Source: Bettongia penicillata ogilbyi
Taxonomy: Eukaryota; Chordata; Mammalia; Diprotodontia; Potoroidae
Direction of reading: 5' to 3'
Assembly (NCBI GenBank): GCA_023548195.1
Contig: JAJHZJ010000009.1
Span: 2,213,501-2,277,500, forward strand
Length of the DNA stretch: 64,000 nt
The position numbers were made by a program, and so were the translations under genes. Positions 52,565 through 63,579 of this stretch are shown one piece after another. The notes beneath the pieces are model-generated. The model had not been told where the DNA came from. It did no database searches and saw only the letters and a program-made list of their open reading frames with translations. The number at the start of each line of letters is the position of its first letter. Within the stretch, counting starts at the first letter, position 1.

Positions 52565-53260
52565 TTCCGGAATACAACTCGTCTTAGTTGCTGTCCTCCT
52601 TTATTTCTATATGCAATGGAGGTTTTGTACGAGACCCCTTTTCCCAGCATCCCCTATATCTGTGCCCTATTGGAATTCTCAGGCTTTTGGGAACTGTCGT
52701 TGTGTGTCTGAAGGCTGGAATAGTCACTGGAAGGAATCTTAGAGATACCCCCAGTCCGACCCTCTCCTTTTGCAAATGAGGATATAGCCTCAGAGAAATG
52801 GACTGACTTACCCAAGGTCCCAGGGGGGAGAGCAAGAGAGGCTCGGGGTGGTTTCCACATCAGTTCTTTTGGTTTCAAGGCCATCACTCTGATTTAAAGA
52901 ACTGGGGAAAATGATTCCATCTGGTAGGATGGATAGGAATGGATGTTTTCCAAACAGGAAAGTAGAGACCAAAGATTCATGAGGGTGGAATCTTATGCCT
53001 TAATTTCTTAAACTATCCTCTCCTCTTTGGTCAACAAAGTAGACACTGAATCCTTCCATTTGTTGACCCAGGCCTTTCCACCAGTGGGGATGGCTCTCAT
53101 CTCAGAAGGGCCTAAACAGCTCCCAGGACTCCAAACAGCTCTTCCTCACTACTCCCCTTGCCTGGGGTATCTCATTATTCTTTGTGCGGTCAGCCCTGGT
53201 GATGACCCACCACCAGATATGGTTCTCCTTTGTCTTTCCTCATCTCCCTAGACCTGGAAA
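52565..53260. other. Mostly unique spacer
   Basis: A MIR-like aaatgaggatatagcctcag and acttacccaaggtccc is near 52775-52822. Overlapping frames of 60-83 codons are not convincing. Confidence 0.4.
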
Positions 53261-53269
53261 GAGGGCCTT

Positions 53270-53435
53270 CTCTGGTCACTCTGATGCTTGTCTGGTCACT
53301 GGACCCAGATGACTCCAGAGGAGAAAGTGAGACTGGTGACTTTGCACAGCCCTTCCTCACTTAAATAAAATTCACCAGCATATCATGGCATGACCTCCTT
53401 GATGTCATGGTCTTTGTAAACGAAGTACAAACAAC
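53270..53435 (+). mobile_element. RTE-tailed SINE (RTESINE-like)
   Basis: Contains gtctggtcactggacccaga, ggagaaagtgagactggtga, tgacctccttgatgtcatgg and the end gaagtacaaacaacag. Confidence 0.8.
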
Positions 53436-53544
53436 AGTAAGAAGAAGGCACTGAAGATGGGCCAAGTGTGAAAACTTGCTGATCTAAGTGCTTTCATGGT
53501 ACTGTATGTGACCAGTTAAGTACTACACTGTGGGGACGACTCTA

Positions 53545-53601
53545 CCAGGAAAAAAATATACTTCCCAGAAATAGTGAAAAAAAAAATATTTTTTTTCCTG
53601 G
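53545..53601. repeat. A/T-run inverted repeat (hairpin)
   Basis: Left arm ccaggaaaaaaatat at 53545-53559 pairs with atattttttttcctgg at 53586-53601 (one extra t in the right arm), with a loop of about 26 bases. Confidence 0.8.
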
Positions 53602-53607
53602 GATATG

Positions 53608-53830
53608 TTTAGAGGTAGGTAGGTGGCACAATGGATAGCGTTCCAGGACTGGCATCAGAAAAACCTGAGTTCAAATCTGACCTGACACTTGCTAACTGCA
53701 AGTGATCCTGAGCAATCTATTTGTCTCAGTTTCCCCATCTGTAAAATGGGATAACAGTAGCTTCTACCTCCCAGGGTTCTTGTAAGCATCAAGTGAGATG
53801 ATAATTATAAAATACTTAGTACTAGTTTCC
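53608..53830 (+). mobile_element. MIR-type SINE
   Basis: Contains ggtaggtggcacaatggata, cctgagttcaaatctgacct, ctcagtttccccatctgtaa, ctcccagggttcttgtaagc and ttataaaatacttag. Confidence 0.85.
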
Positions 53831-54009
53831 TTTACAATCCTATGTATTTTATTTTATTCTTTTAAAACCACTATTCTGAGGAGGAGTAATAGGTTTCACT
53901 TGACTGACAAATGGATCCATGACATAAAAAATATCTAGAACCCCTACCCTCGAGGATGACCCTACCCTACCAAAAAGGCCTTAGAATAAACCAATCCTTT
54001 TTAAATTAG

Positions 54010-54420
54010 CTAAGAAGTAGAAACAAAGTAGGTGTCCACCAACTGAAGAATGGTTAAACCAATTTTGGTACATGATTGCAATATAATGTCACTTCTTCAT
54101 AAAAAGAAACAAGAAAAACTTAAAGAAGCATGAGAAGATTTATATGAAATGATGCAGAATGAACTAAACAGAACCTGGGAAACAACATTCACAATGACTA
54201 TAACAACATCAAGGAAGGGAGAAAAGAAAAAAAGTCTAAACAAAATTGAACAATATAATTGTTTTGACCAAGCTTGACCCCAGAGAAATATGTATCTTTC
54301 TTTTTCGCATGGGAGAAGAGGGGAAGCTATGAATGTGGTACACTGCTTATTCTGGTAAAACCCATTACTTGTTGTATAGTTTTGCGGACCTGCTTTTTTT
54401 CTTCTTTCTTTTTTGAAGTG
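54010..54420 (+). mobile_element. L1 ORF2-end/3' UTR fragment
   Basis: Contains gtccaccaactgaagaatgg, ttaaaccaattttggtacat, agcatgagaagatttatatg, gatgcagaatgaactaaaca and accattacttgttgt-like sequence. Decayed, with no open frame. Confidence 0.7.
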
Positions 54421-54424
54421 TGTG

Positions 54425-54870
54425 CAATTGAACAAGTTACTTAATATGTCTGAGTCTCACTTATACCATCTGTAAAATGGAGATAATAATAGTACCTTCC
54501 TCATAGTTTAGAAGGTAGCATATTGGGGGGAGTGTGTATTTGGAATCAGGAAGATCTAAATCTGTATCCTCCTGGATATTTACTGCCAGGCATTTATCAG
54601 CCATGTGACCATGGTAGCTTATTTAATTTCTCTGTGTTACTTTTGAGATTTTAACAAAAGGGCAAACTGAGGCAGATCTCCACACAAGATGACATTTATT
54701 AGCAAGGACATGCTGTGAAAAGAAAGAGTTGTATTTGATGGCCTCAGAGGTCCTTTTCAACTCTAAATCAATAATCCTATAGGGTTGCTGTGAAGACCAA
54801 ATGAGAAAATACATGAAAATCTCATTGCAAACCTTAAAATGCTACATAAATGTTAGCTATTATTATTCTT
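54425..54870 (+). mobile_element. MIR-type SINE fragments
   Basis: One at 54435-54515 (gtctgagtctcacttatacc, aatggagataataatag). A second at 54520-54870 is split by an insert near 54650 and ends aaccttaaaatgctacataa, atgttagctattattatt. Confidence 0.65.
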
Positions 54871-54954
54871 TTTCTTTATTAAAAGGAATGGCTCCTTGGG
54901 TAAAGTAAGACATAGGAATATATTTGGAAAAGAAAGTGATATGAAATAAATGAT

Positions 54955-55195
54955 ATCAATAATAATAGCTAACATTTATACAGTCCTTTAAGGTTTGCAA
55001 AGGGTTTTACAAATATTATCTCATTTTATCCTCACAACAATTCTGGGAGGTAAGTTGTGTTGTTGTCCTTATTTGACAAATGAGGCAGAAAGAGGGTAAA
55101 TGAATTGTCCAGGGTCATACAAGTAGGAAGTGTCTGAGGTTAAATTTGAATACAGGTCTTCTTGACTCCAGATACAGTGTTCTATCCACTGTGCA
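54955..55195 (-). mobile_element. MIR-type SINE, full length
   Basis: Contains aataatagctaacatttata, gtcctttaaggtttgcaaag, tcattttatcctcacaacaa, attgtccagggtcatacaag and ttctatccactgtgcaac. Confidence 0.85.
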
Positions 55196-55199
55196 ACAA

Positions 55200-55620
55200 A
55201 AAAGTTTTTTTTGGTTTTGTTTTTTGAAAGAACAAACCAGTGCTTCTTTACTCTTGGTAACCCTGTGATGCCTCCAAAAGTTTCTCTTTGGCATCTCTTC
55301 CATGCCCACCTTTCTCACCTTCCTCTCCTCTCGGGTCCCAGTATCCTCCTACTATCTTCCTCATATGAAAACTTGTTCTCAGGAAATGATCAGATGGACA
55401 CAGAACGTCTTGAACAGGTTTTAAGAAGGTGGCTGTGGAGGGAGGTTTTCCTTCACAACAATAATAGAAAATGAGACCAAAAGAAAATTATGAGAGGAAT
55501 AAAAAGTGTATGTGTATGGGGAGGTAGATGGAATTTGAAAGCAAAGGAGTCAAGAGGCTTCTTCTTACCCTTTCTCTACTCTTTCCCCAAGCCTCAAGCT
55601 CTATTTAAAAACTACCCATG
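55200..55620. other. Unique spacer
   Basis: The 87-codon plus-strand frame at 55211-55474 has no domain. Nothing else recognised. Confidence 0.4.
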
Positions 55621-55624
55621 AACT

Positions 55625-55835
55625 CCCAGAAGATTGTTTGAGCAGTTGGGCCAGTCATTGTTAATTTCCACGGTTCTCACTTGATACAGCTTTGCCCATG
55701 TTGGTAAAGCAAGAGAAATCCTGCTCACTCATCACACCTCAGTGGGACCTGAACACGAGCATTCTTTATTCCGTTCCAGCTTTGTTAGCCTGCTTGAGCA
55801 TTTCCTGGATATCTAGATCCATTTTTTTTTTAAAT
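55625..55835. promoter_or_regulatory. Candidate conserved non-coding block
   Basis: Unique 210 bp with cattgttaatttcc (55657), a SOX/homeobox-type cluster, and a few retained CpGs (cacggttc, acacgagc, ttccgttc). No repeat signature. Function is inferred. Confidence 0.25.
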
Positions 55836-55839
55836 CAAA

Positions 55840-56400
55840 GCATCACTGAGGTCTCTCACTGAGTCATATGGCATGAAAAAAATAGAAAATAAGAACAAAT
55901 CTATAGTTCCTCCTGTTCCTTTTCGATTTGGCTGCAAATGATTCACTAGAATGGATGACATCCCATCTCAGTACTCATGTTCTCAAAACTCAAAGTGAAG
56001 TTAAAGGGGGAAAAAAACATACCAGTGAGTATGTTCTACATAGGTGCTTTCTTTCTCTTTTGCTATAAAACTATAGAAATCTACCCAAATAGATTAAATT
56101 ATAATTACACTGCATTGACATCCTACACTGTTTCCACATTAAATACATTCATTAACTGGTAAAAGTTCACTAATAGCCCTTTTGATACCAACTCCCTTCC
56201 CTACTCTCTCTTGCTTTGCTTATCAAAAGATACCCATAAGTTTCTATGTGTTCATCAAAGACCTCCCCACTCTTTCCTGAAACCATTTACTTACTTTGCT
56301 TGAGTTTCTGCAGAATGGAAAAGCTGTCTTTAGAAAGATATAAATAGAGCCAATTTATATATCTTGATTTCCATGGTTCCCACTGAGGATTGAAGGACAA
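55840..56400. other. Unique AT-rich spacer
   Basis: No repeat family or exon recognised. Confidence 0.4.
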
Positions 56401-56429
56401 GTAAAGAGAGCCTGAGATTTTTTTTTTTT

Positions 56430-56740
56430 TAATGTTACTTCAGCTCTTAGCTATCTCCTTTCTGAGTGCAAATGGATTTCAATTATGCTGAGCCCTGTGA
56501 ACAGGAAACATGGAATTTCAGCCTCAAATTTCTCCATTCAGAAGTGATTCAGGTTTGTTTATATAGTCAACTAATCTTTGTGCTAGAGATGTTAATATGC
56601 TGTGAACTATCTTTTGATTTCACATAGAAAAGTTCTCCATTCAATTTTCCTTTCCAGGTGTGTTCCATCATAAAGACTCTGATATTCAGATGATTTCTTA
56701 TTGAACTCCAAAGTCAGTCATTAAGCTGGTTTGGTTGCTT
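56430..56740. promoter_or_regulatory. Candidate conserved non-coding block
   Basis: Unique sequence with tgcaaatggatttcaattat, an octamer/homeobox-like grouping (56467), and gtcaactaatctttgtgc (56566). No repeat or coding signature. Constraint is inferred from appearance only. Confidence 0.22.
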
Positions 56741-56834
56741 GCTGCACACTGCCTAAGCCTTCTTGTGACATTCATAGTCATATGCATCCTATAAAACAGA
56801 ATCTGGGGCTCTCTCTACTCCATCTACCAGATCA

Positions 56835-56995
56835 TGACGTCATAGAATGTTAGTACTGAAAAGAATCTTAGAAGTTATCTCACTCAAACTTCTTATTTTG
56901 TAGAAGATGCGATGGCCCTATAGAAAGCAAAGGACTTGCCCAAGGTCACACAGTTAGCTGGACTCAGTACCATAATTGGAATCTAAGTTTGTTTT
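56835..56995 (-). mobile_element. MIR-type SINE
   Basis: Contains catagaatgttagtactgaa, gaatcttagaagttatctca and ttgcccaaggtcacacagtt. Confidence 0.75.
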
Positions 56996-57059
56996 AAGAT
57001 ACATCAATCTCTTCTGTCCATACAACCATCTACCCCTCTATTCATGTGATCAATCTAGT

Positions 57060-57235
57060 GTAATAGCCTGGAGTAGTAGATAGAATATTGACCCTGGAGT
57101 CAGCAAACTTGGGCTCAAGATCCAACCTCATCAAATCCTTGCCCTGTATGCATCACCTCTTCGTCCTTAGATTCCTCATCTCAAGATGAAAAATTTGGTT
57201 CAGATGATCTTAAAGGTTCTTTTCAGCTACAAGAT
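57060..57235 (+). mobile_element. tRNA-derived SINE, MIR-like
   Basis: Contains gaccctggagtcagcaaact, gatccaacctcatcaaat and agatgatcttaaaggttctt. Confidence 0.65.
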
Positions 57236-57286
57236 TTTAAAAACAATTATCTAGCTACCTAGCCATCTAACTCAGATCTATCACCA

Positions 57287-57540
57287 GGCTGCTAGGTGGA
57301 TCAGTGGGTAGAGCACTGGACTTGGAATCAGGAAGGCTCATCTTCATGAGTTTGAATCTGGCCTCAGACACTTACTAGCTGTGTGACCCTGGGCAAGTTG
57401 CTTAACTCTGTTTGCCTCAGTTTCTTCGTCTGTCAAATGAACTGGAGAAGGAAGTGGCAAATCACTCCAGTATCTTTGTCAAGAAACTTCCCAAAGGGAC
57501 CACAAAGAGTTTGACATGATTGAAATGACTCAATGACAAA
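57287..57540 (+). mobile_element. MAR1-like CORE-SINE, full length
   Basis: Head ctgctaggtggatcagtggg, ctgtgtgaccctgggcaagt, tcaagaaacttcccaaaggg and the tail accacaaagagtttgacatg. Confidence 0.9.
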
Positions 57541-57572
57541 TCTATCACTTATCTATGTATTGATCTATCCAT

Positions 57573-57808
57573 AAAAATAATAGCATTTATCAAGCACTTA
57601 AAGGTTTGCAAAGCACTTTACAAAGATGATCTCATTTTATCCCCACAATAACCCTGGGAGGTAGCTGCTATTATTATCCTTATTTCACAGATGAGGAAAC
57701 TGAGACAGACAAACTCATCCCGAGTCACACAAATAGGTAAGTATTTGAGGTTACATCTCAGAGTCTTCCTGACTCTAGGCATAATGTTCTATATACTGTA
57801 CCACCTAG
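57573..57808 (-). mobile_element. MIR-type SINE, full length
   Basis: Contains aaataatagcatttatcaag, aaggtttgcaaagcacttta, ttttatccccacaataaccc, gatgaggaaactgagacaga and tactgtaccacctagct. Confidence 0.85.
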
Positions 57809-57811
57809 CTT

Positions 57812-57850
57812 CTCTATCTATCTATCTATCTCTCTACCTCTCTATTTCTA
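57812..57850 (+). repeat. TCTA microsatellite
   Basis: ctat units, then ctctacctctct. Confidence 0.85.
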
Positions 57851-58039
57851 CATATTTATCTTTGTGGAACCCTCGTTGCAAAGCCCATTGGTATGCAAGG
57901 CTCTTCTCATTGGTGTAGATGAATGTCCTGACCTGTATCAGGGTGGAGTGGAATTGCCAAGAGTAGGAGAAAGCTTCAATCTCATGAGTCTTCATTTCCA
58001 CCAATGAGGAGAGTCCCACACCAATAGATTTTTGGTTTG

Positions 58040-58165
58040 GGGTTACATATGTATCTGTCTATCTATGTATCTATATATATTATGTATATATATATATATA
58101 TACATATATATGTACCCAGTATCTATTATCTATATGTCTATTGATCTATCCATCTATCTGACGTG
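58040..58165 (+). repeat. ATCT and TA-rich repeat
   Basis: tctatctatgtatcta units, then an alternating ta core with tgta/taca edges (58078-58112), then ctatc units again. The ta core is self-complementary. Confidence 0.9.
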
Positions 58166-58169
58166 TTTT

Positions 58170-59640
58170 ATTATTAATGTTATTTAATACAAGGAAAGGA
58201 AAATTAGAAAATGATTTAAAGTTTTTGCTTCTTATATTTCACATTCAATGGCAAAACATTCATTTTATAATCTATGGTCTTATTTTACATTTGGAATGAT
58301 TTGCTGGACTATGTAATAGCATGCACCACTGCTTCATGGGACTGAATTGAAAAGCCAATTAGGATAGTCTGACTGTGAAAAGATGTTACCTCACATTCTT
58401 ATAATGAGTTCTGGAAGAACACCACCACTCCAGTGAGGCATAGGTCACCTTGAAATGAAGGTAGAGTACCTGGATATGAATCCTTAATCCTGTCTCCTTT
58501 TCCCAAGAAGATGCCAAGGTCTGGCTCTCAGAGGTCCTCTGTGCCCTGAGTAAGACTGGTCTCATCTCTACAAGAGGATCCCTTTGGGAAATAAAGATTT
58601 GGCTCTCTCCCTGTTATACTGAGAACTTAACTCTTTGCTAAAAGGATAAATCATTGATGACAGTAGTTTATGGGAAAGATTCTCAGACTCCTTTGCTATA
58701 ATCCCACAGTGTCTAGGGAAAGTCATACACTCCAGAAAAAAAAAAAGGTTAGAAGATGTAGGGTCCTGATTTAGAGCTATATCCTTGGTGATCTCAAATG
58801 GAACAGGAACATTGGATTATTGACAACATGCCTATCTCCATTATGTTTATAAAAGTTTACTTTAGAGTACTTTATGGCCAGAATTCTTACAAGTGGGGAA
58901 ACACCAGGTTACCTGTTAGGGTTTGTTTTTTTTTTTTTCAGATCATGTCTCAAATTTGACGTTCCCCCCAGAGCCTTAAGTGTGACATTTCCCCAAAAGT
59001 GTCCCAGGAACTTCTTGCCAATAGGTGCCTTTGACACGCAGGTTATGTTTGTTTAAGCATGTTTTCCTGTGGTTCTAGGAAGCTCCCTGTGCTGATGATG
59101 ACTAAGCCTGGCTCCAAAGAAATGAGCTGTCAGGACATGTGAAATTCAAACACACTTAGGAAACTCAAACATACTTATGAAAGGCCATCTGTATCCCTTT
59201 TTAATGGCCTGTAAAGAAGGTTCAGTCTTTGGAGTTAAGAAACAATTAGCTTTTCTTGTTTGAAGTAGAAGGAGGAACACAACTTAGAAATGTGACTATT
59301 ATACTCTGCTGCTAGAAGTTAACTGGAATTTCCATGTCTCTTTCAGGGTAAAGGTGAAAGTAAAGGCAAATGTGGGCATGTTGTGACCAGAGAGTGCCTA
59401 ACGCAAGTAATCACATGTCTGAATCTGAGATTTCCTAGATGAGGCAGGGCCCTATACACAGTAGGTGCTTAATAAATGTCTGCTGAATTGATTTTTTTTA
59501 AATAAGCTAGACTTCCTAAAGTCGCTTGAATGAGAGAGGAGAGGCATTTGGGTAAATTGGAAAGATAAATATTCCAGGCCTTTGGCAAAGATTGGGGAAA
59601 GAGAAGAAGGCTGTCATCAAGAAATAGAAGAAAGGGAAAA
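58170..59640. other. Mostly unique spacer
   Basis: About 1.5 kb. A-run at 58735-58746 and T-run at 58926-58939. An L2-type agtaggtgcttaataaatgt is at 59461. No exon supported. Confidence 0.45.
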
Positions 59641-59644
59641 TCAT

Positions 59645-59745
59645 AGGATCATAGATATAGGACTGGAAGGGAAGCTTGGAGGTCATTGAGTCCAACTCCT
59701 TAATTTTATAGCTAAGGAAATTCTTGTCAAATCATTGAAAAAATA
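59645..59745 (-). mobile_element. MIR-type SINE fragment
   Basis: Contains catagatataggactggaag and ggaggtcattgagtccaact. Confidence 0.6.
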
Positions 59746-59749
59746 ATTA

Positions 59750-60670
59750 GCCTGAGAAAGGTACAGGGGAAAAGTTAGTACTCAGTCAAGAAGAATGTGA
59801 TGAAGTAGGCAAACAGGGTAAAAAAATAACATTTTCCTCTGCAATCTCTCTCTACTAGCCACTGTATGACCACCACCTACTCTTTGGACATCTTCGTCAT
59901 CCATTGGCCTTTGGCAATCAATTGCAAAGTGTTAGCTTTTATAATTACTGAACATGTGGAATAAACCAAGTTCTCAAAGAGAGTCTAAGTTACTGGAGAC
60001 AAAATGGATTTATTTCTCAGGTTCTACTCTATTCCATAAGTTGAATGCTCATGGTTCATTTTATGGGTAGCACTGAGAAGATGACATTTTAATTGCTTTT
60101 TTTTCACTTTAGGGTGTAAATTTTCCTTTCAAGTCTATGGTACTCTCTTTCTTCTTGGGAAGAAATGTTGCTGTGGGCGGAGAGAAAAAGAAGGGAAAAT
60201 ATGATACTGGAAGTCCAGAAATTCTTGAGATCAAAGGCTTTTCATTTTTTGTCTTTGTATTTCTAGGGCTTACCACAACGTCTATCATATAACAGGCTAG
60301 GGATAGAAATGAGGACTAGGCCTGTGATTTTGTTGTAATAGGAAATTCTCAGATGAAGGAATCCCTCTGTTAAGGCAAGATACGTCTTCACTGCAATTTA
60401 GAGTCTTAAGAGAAGTGACTTGCTCAGGGCTTGGATTCAAGTCTTCCCTGTTTCCTAGATTAACTTTATATCCATTACATCACATCACCTTTCTATAACC
60501 CAAAAAGGGGATTAATAAATGCTTATTTAATAATATGAGCTTCTAGCCCCAGCTGGGCCCCCAGTAACTCTCTGGGTGGTATCCATTTAACTTCTTTGAC
60601 TCTCAGTTCTTTCATCTGTGAATGATTGATATGACTGCTAAGAACACTTTCAACTCTAAAATCCTATCAA
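59750..60670. other. Unique spacer
   Basis: MIR/L2 traces only near 60390-60480 and 60590-60665 (ctctcagttctttcatctgt). No gene recognised. Confidence 0.4.
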
Positions 60671-60679
60671 AATGTAAAG

Positions 60680-60935
60680 TCTATAGTTAACATTTAAATA
60701 GCACTTTCAGAGTTGCAAAAGGTTTTGCATATGTTATCACACTTGATCCTTATGATAGCCTTGTATGGTAGATGCTATAATTCTGGTTATTTTATAGATG
60801 AGGAAACAGACTGCAAAGAGAAGTGACTTACCCTGGGTCACATAGCTAGTAAGAAGTATGGGAGGAGGGAGTTGAATTTTGTTCTTTCTGACCCCAAATC
60901 AAGTGCTTCCTCTGCTTACATGAAGCTGCTTCTCT
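60680..60935 (-). mobile_element. MIR-type SINE, full length
   Basis: Contains atagttaacatttaaatagc, cttgatccttatgatagcct, tagatgaggaaacagactgc, gggtcacatagctagtaaga and tgcttcctctgcttac. Confidence 0.8.
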
Positions 60936-60983
60936 CTAATTTTCATTTCATTACTAAATTCACCTTATGGGTGAATCTGTGTG

Positions 60984-61160
60984 CGTTCGTCCTTTGTTGC
61001 CAAGGAAGACCATGCTGTCAGAAAAATGATGACATGACTTGCCCTTGACTTTGTTTTGAGTGAGGGAGGGCTGTGCAGGTCACCAGCCTCACTTGTCCTC
61101 CAGAGTCATCTGGATCCAGTGACCAGATATTCATCAGGGTGACTGGAGATAACCCAGGAT
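60984..61160 (-). mobile_element. RTE-tailed SINE (RTESINE-like)
   Basis: In reverse: ttcgtcctttgttgccaagg, atgatgacatgacttgccct, gagtgagggagggctgtgca, gtcatctggatccagtgacc, gtgactggagataacccagg. Very close to the copy nested in the RTE LINE at 42350-42520. Confidence 0.85.
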
Positions 61161-61292
61161 GAGGCAATTGGGGTTAAGTGACTTGTCTAAGGTCACATAG
61201 CTAATGAGTGTCAAGTGTCTGAGGTGAGATTTGAACTCAGGTCCTCCTGACTCCTGCACTGGTACTCTTTCCACTGCACCACCTAGCTGCCC
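61161..61292 (-). mobile_element. Short CORE-SINE, adjoining the RTE-tailed SINE
   Basis: Contains gaggcaattggggttaagtg, ggtcacatagctaatgagtg, gatttgaactcaggtcctcc and the end ccactgcaccacctagctgc. Because the RTE-type part ends exactly where this begins, the two may be one composite SINE. Confidence 0.8.
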
Positions 61293-61299
61293 CTGGGTG

Positions 61300-61820
61300 A
61301 ATCTATAGATATACTTATGACCATGCTTAAAGGATTGAAAGATTAAACTCTGAGAAAAATGAAGGAAAGAATTGCTCCAATGACCCAGATTGCCACCCAT
61401 GCATTCACAGAATGACAGAATTCACAGCAACTCCTCTCTGAGTGACCAAACAATTTTTAAGAGTTGCTGTACTCAAAGACCAGCAAGGTATTTGGCTTCT
61501 CTGAACTAGGTGATTCTGGTCTTGTGATAACAGATGTATGGTTCATCATGAGGCAGATTCCGGAAGCCTTTCCATCCTTGCAGATCCTGCCAGGCCTCAT
61601 GCTTTGTTGATCATCTTTGAGAATTCAAGCTCCATCAGCTCCATGCTACACAGAATAGGAGAGACAACAAAGAAGGACTTTTCTGGAGATATTCTATACC
61701 TTTATGGAACCTGGGGCAAAGCTACAGGCTTCTCACCCTGCTTTCAGCTCTGTTAGGGAAAGAAGACTTACCCATATGGAAGAGTTAGAAAACAGTATGG
61801 GTGGATATGTGTGAGGAGGT
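61300..61820. other. Unique spacer
   Basis: The 72-codon frame at 61538-61756 has no motif. Nothing else recognised. Confidence 0.4.
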
Positions 61821-61827
61821 AGAGAAG

Positions 61828-62100
61828 GGAACAAGCATTTATTAAGCACCTACTATATGCCTAGCGCAGTATTAAGTGCTTTACAAATATCCTTTACAAA
61901 TATGTCGTTTGACTTCACAACCACCTTGAAAGGGAGATGATATTAATTATTCCCATTTTACAGTTGAGGAAACTGAAGTAGATATTGGTTAAGTAGTTAA
62001 ATACAAGGTCATACATCTAGGGACTTTCTGAAACTAGATTTGTCCTCAGGTCTGCCTGACTTCAGACTCAGAACTCTATCTACTGGGCCACCAAGCTACC
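61828..62100 (-). mobile_element. MIR-type SINE, full length
   Basis: Contains aagcatttattaagcaccta, gtattaagtgctttacaaat, agttgaggaaactgaagtag and actgggccaccaagctacct. Confidence 0.8.
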
Positions 62101-62126
62101 TCTATGTAAGATAAGTATTTGTAAGT

Positions 62127-62225
62127 GTGTGTGTGTGTGTGTGTTTATGATATACATGCATATGTACACACACATACACACACACATATATATCATATGT
62201 ATGTGTGTATATATACACACACAAA
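62127..62225 (+). repeat. TG / CA / TA mixed microsatellite
   Basis: gtgt run, then tatacatgcatatgtacaca, then cacaca and atatat blocks. The alternating purine-pyrimidine order gives several self-complementary segments. Confidence 0.9.
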
Positions 62226-62229
62226 CACT

Positions 62230-62585
62230 CATCCTACATTCCTGCCCCTACTCTTTTCTGACTCTTCTATATATTTAACTTTTCTTTCCTTTACAAAGCT
62301 GAAGCTAGGATTTGAATACTACAGCTTTGCCCCAGGTCACTGAAATTAAGAAGGCATTGAAGTAATCTGTATTCACCAACTTCCCTAGCGGCAGCTTCAT
62401 AATGTTCTTTAGTCTCTACCCACTGGAGTCAGCGGAGGTCTTTTCCTGCCTCTCTATGGGGCTGTATCCCCAGATCTGTCCCTGCATTGGACCCTTGTGT
62501 CCTAAGGTGTGATATTTCCCCCTACTCCCAGTATCTACTCTGTGCTTGCCCTGGGCAACAGAATTTCTAGCTATGGCACTGCTCC
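62230..62585. other. Unique spacer
   Basis: No repeat or exon recognised. Confidence 0.4.
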
Positions 62586-62589
62586 TCAA

Positions 62590-62640
62590 CTAGACTATAG
62601 TCATCTTGAGAGCAGGGACTCTATCTGAAATTTTCTGTTA
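62590..62640 (+). mobile_element. L2 3' terminal fragment
   Basis: Contains gactatagtcatcttgagag, cagggactctatctg. Confidence 0.6.
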
Positions 62641-62694
62641 CACCCCACCCCCCCAACTGAGACTCTATAAAATGAGGCTGAGTATATCTCAGAA

Positions 62695-62832
62695 TTTAAT
62701 AAAGGTTTTCTTTGTGCCAAGCCTTGTGCTAGACATGGCAAATACAAATATTAGCAAATAACATGGTCCCTGCTCTGAAGTACCTTACATTCTAATGGGA
62801 ACTGGAAAAGGGGATAGCAGGGGATAGCACAC
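62695..62832 (+). mobile_element. Old interspersed repeat (L2/MIR-related)
   Basis: Contains tgtgccaagccttgtgctag, catggtccctgctctgaagt and taccttacattctaatggg. A 10-bp tandem duplication (ggggatagca) follows at 62813-62832. Confidence 0.6.
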
Positions 62833-62839
62833 ATGTGGT

Positions 62840-63575
62840 ACTATGGTTTTTGATGGACAAGAAGCGAGGTATAAGCCAACTTTGGAGAAAGATAAGGTAA
62901 AAGTTCACTTATTATGGTCCAGGGGAGTTCCAGGGTATGTAGTCCAGGGTTTCTAAGGGAAGGAGGTGAGAATGATGACCAGGTGGTGTCTTTTTAAAAA
63001 CTCCATCCTCAAAACATATCAAAAGCAATCACAAAGCCGTTGCATGGTTACATGTGTCCATTTCTCACTCTCAACTTCCATAGCTATAGAACAAATTGAC
63101 TTAAAAATCTGATACAGGTAAAGCAATTTGGTCTGTTGTTTTTTTTTCATACAGATCCATCAAAACATGCGTCAGATTTGGTCACTGGAGAATCTCCGAA
63201 AAATACAGGTGTGGATGTGTGCTGCAAAATAAGTGGCTGAGTGTACAGCTATGGGACATCTTGAGATCCCTACACAAGCCCAGACATATATCATTCAGGT
63301 AAAGAAAATTGTGCTTAGTATTTGAATGGGTCACTTGGTAATGCTCTTTATTGCTATCATTATTGTAATTCAATTAATGATTCAAGGAGCTCTAATTTAC
63401 TCCTGCTACCAAAAAAAAAATCTATAACTTAATGTCATTTCTCCTCCAGTTTTTCTAAATTGCTACCTTTTTGATAATGTGTATATAATTACCGAATGCT
63501 CCCAATTCCACCCTGACTTCTATCCTTTCGTCTCAGCAACATCTCTGCTGTACTGTCAGGGACTGATGGGATCTT
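62840..63575. other. Unique spacer
   Basis: T-run at 63138-63147 and A-run at 63410-63420. No repeat family or exon recognised. Confidence 0.4.
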
Positions 63576-63579
63576 AAAA

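Noticed and set aside
57812..58165. Regularly spaced tcta/atct units as a possible CRISPR or satellite array
   Set aside because: Simple microsatellite without spacers.
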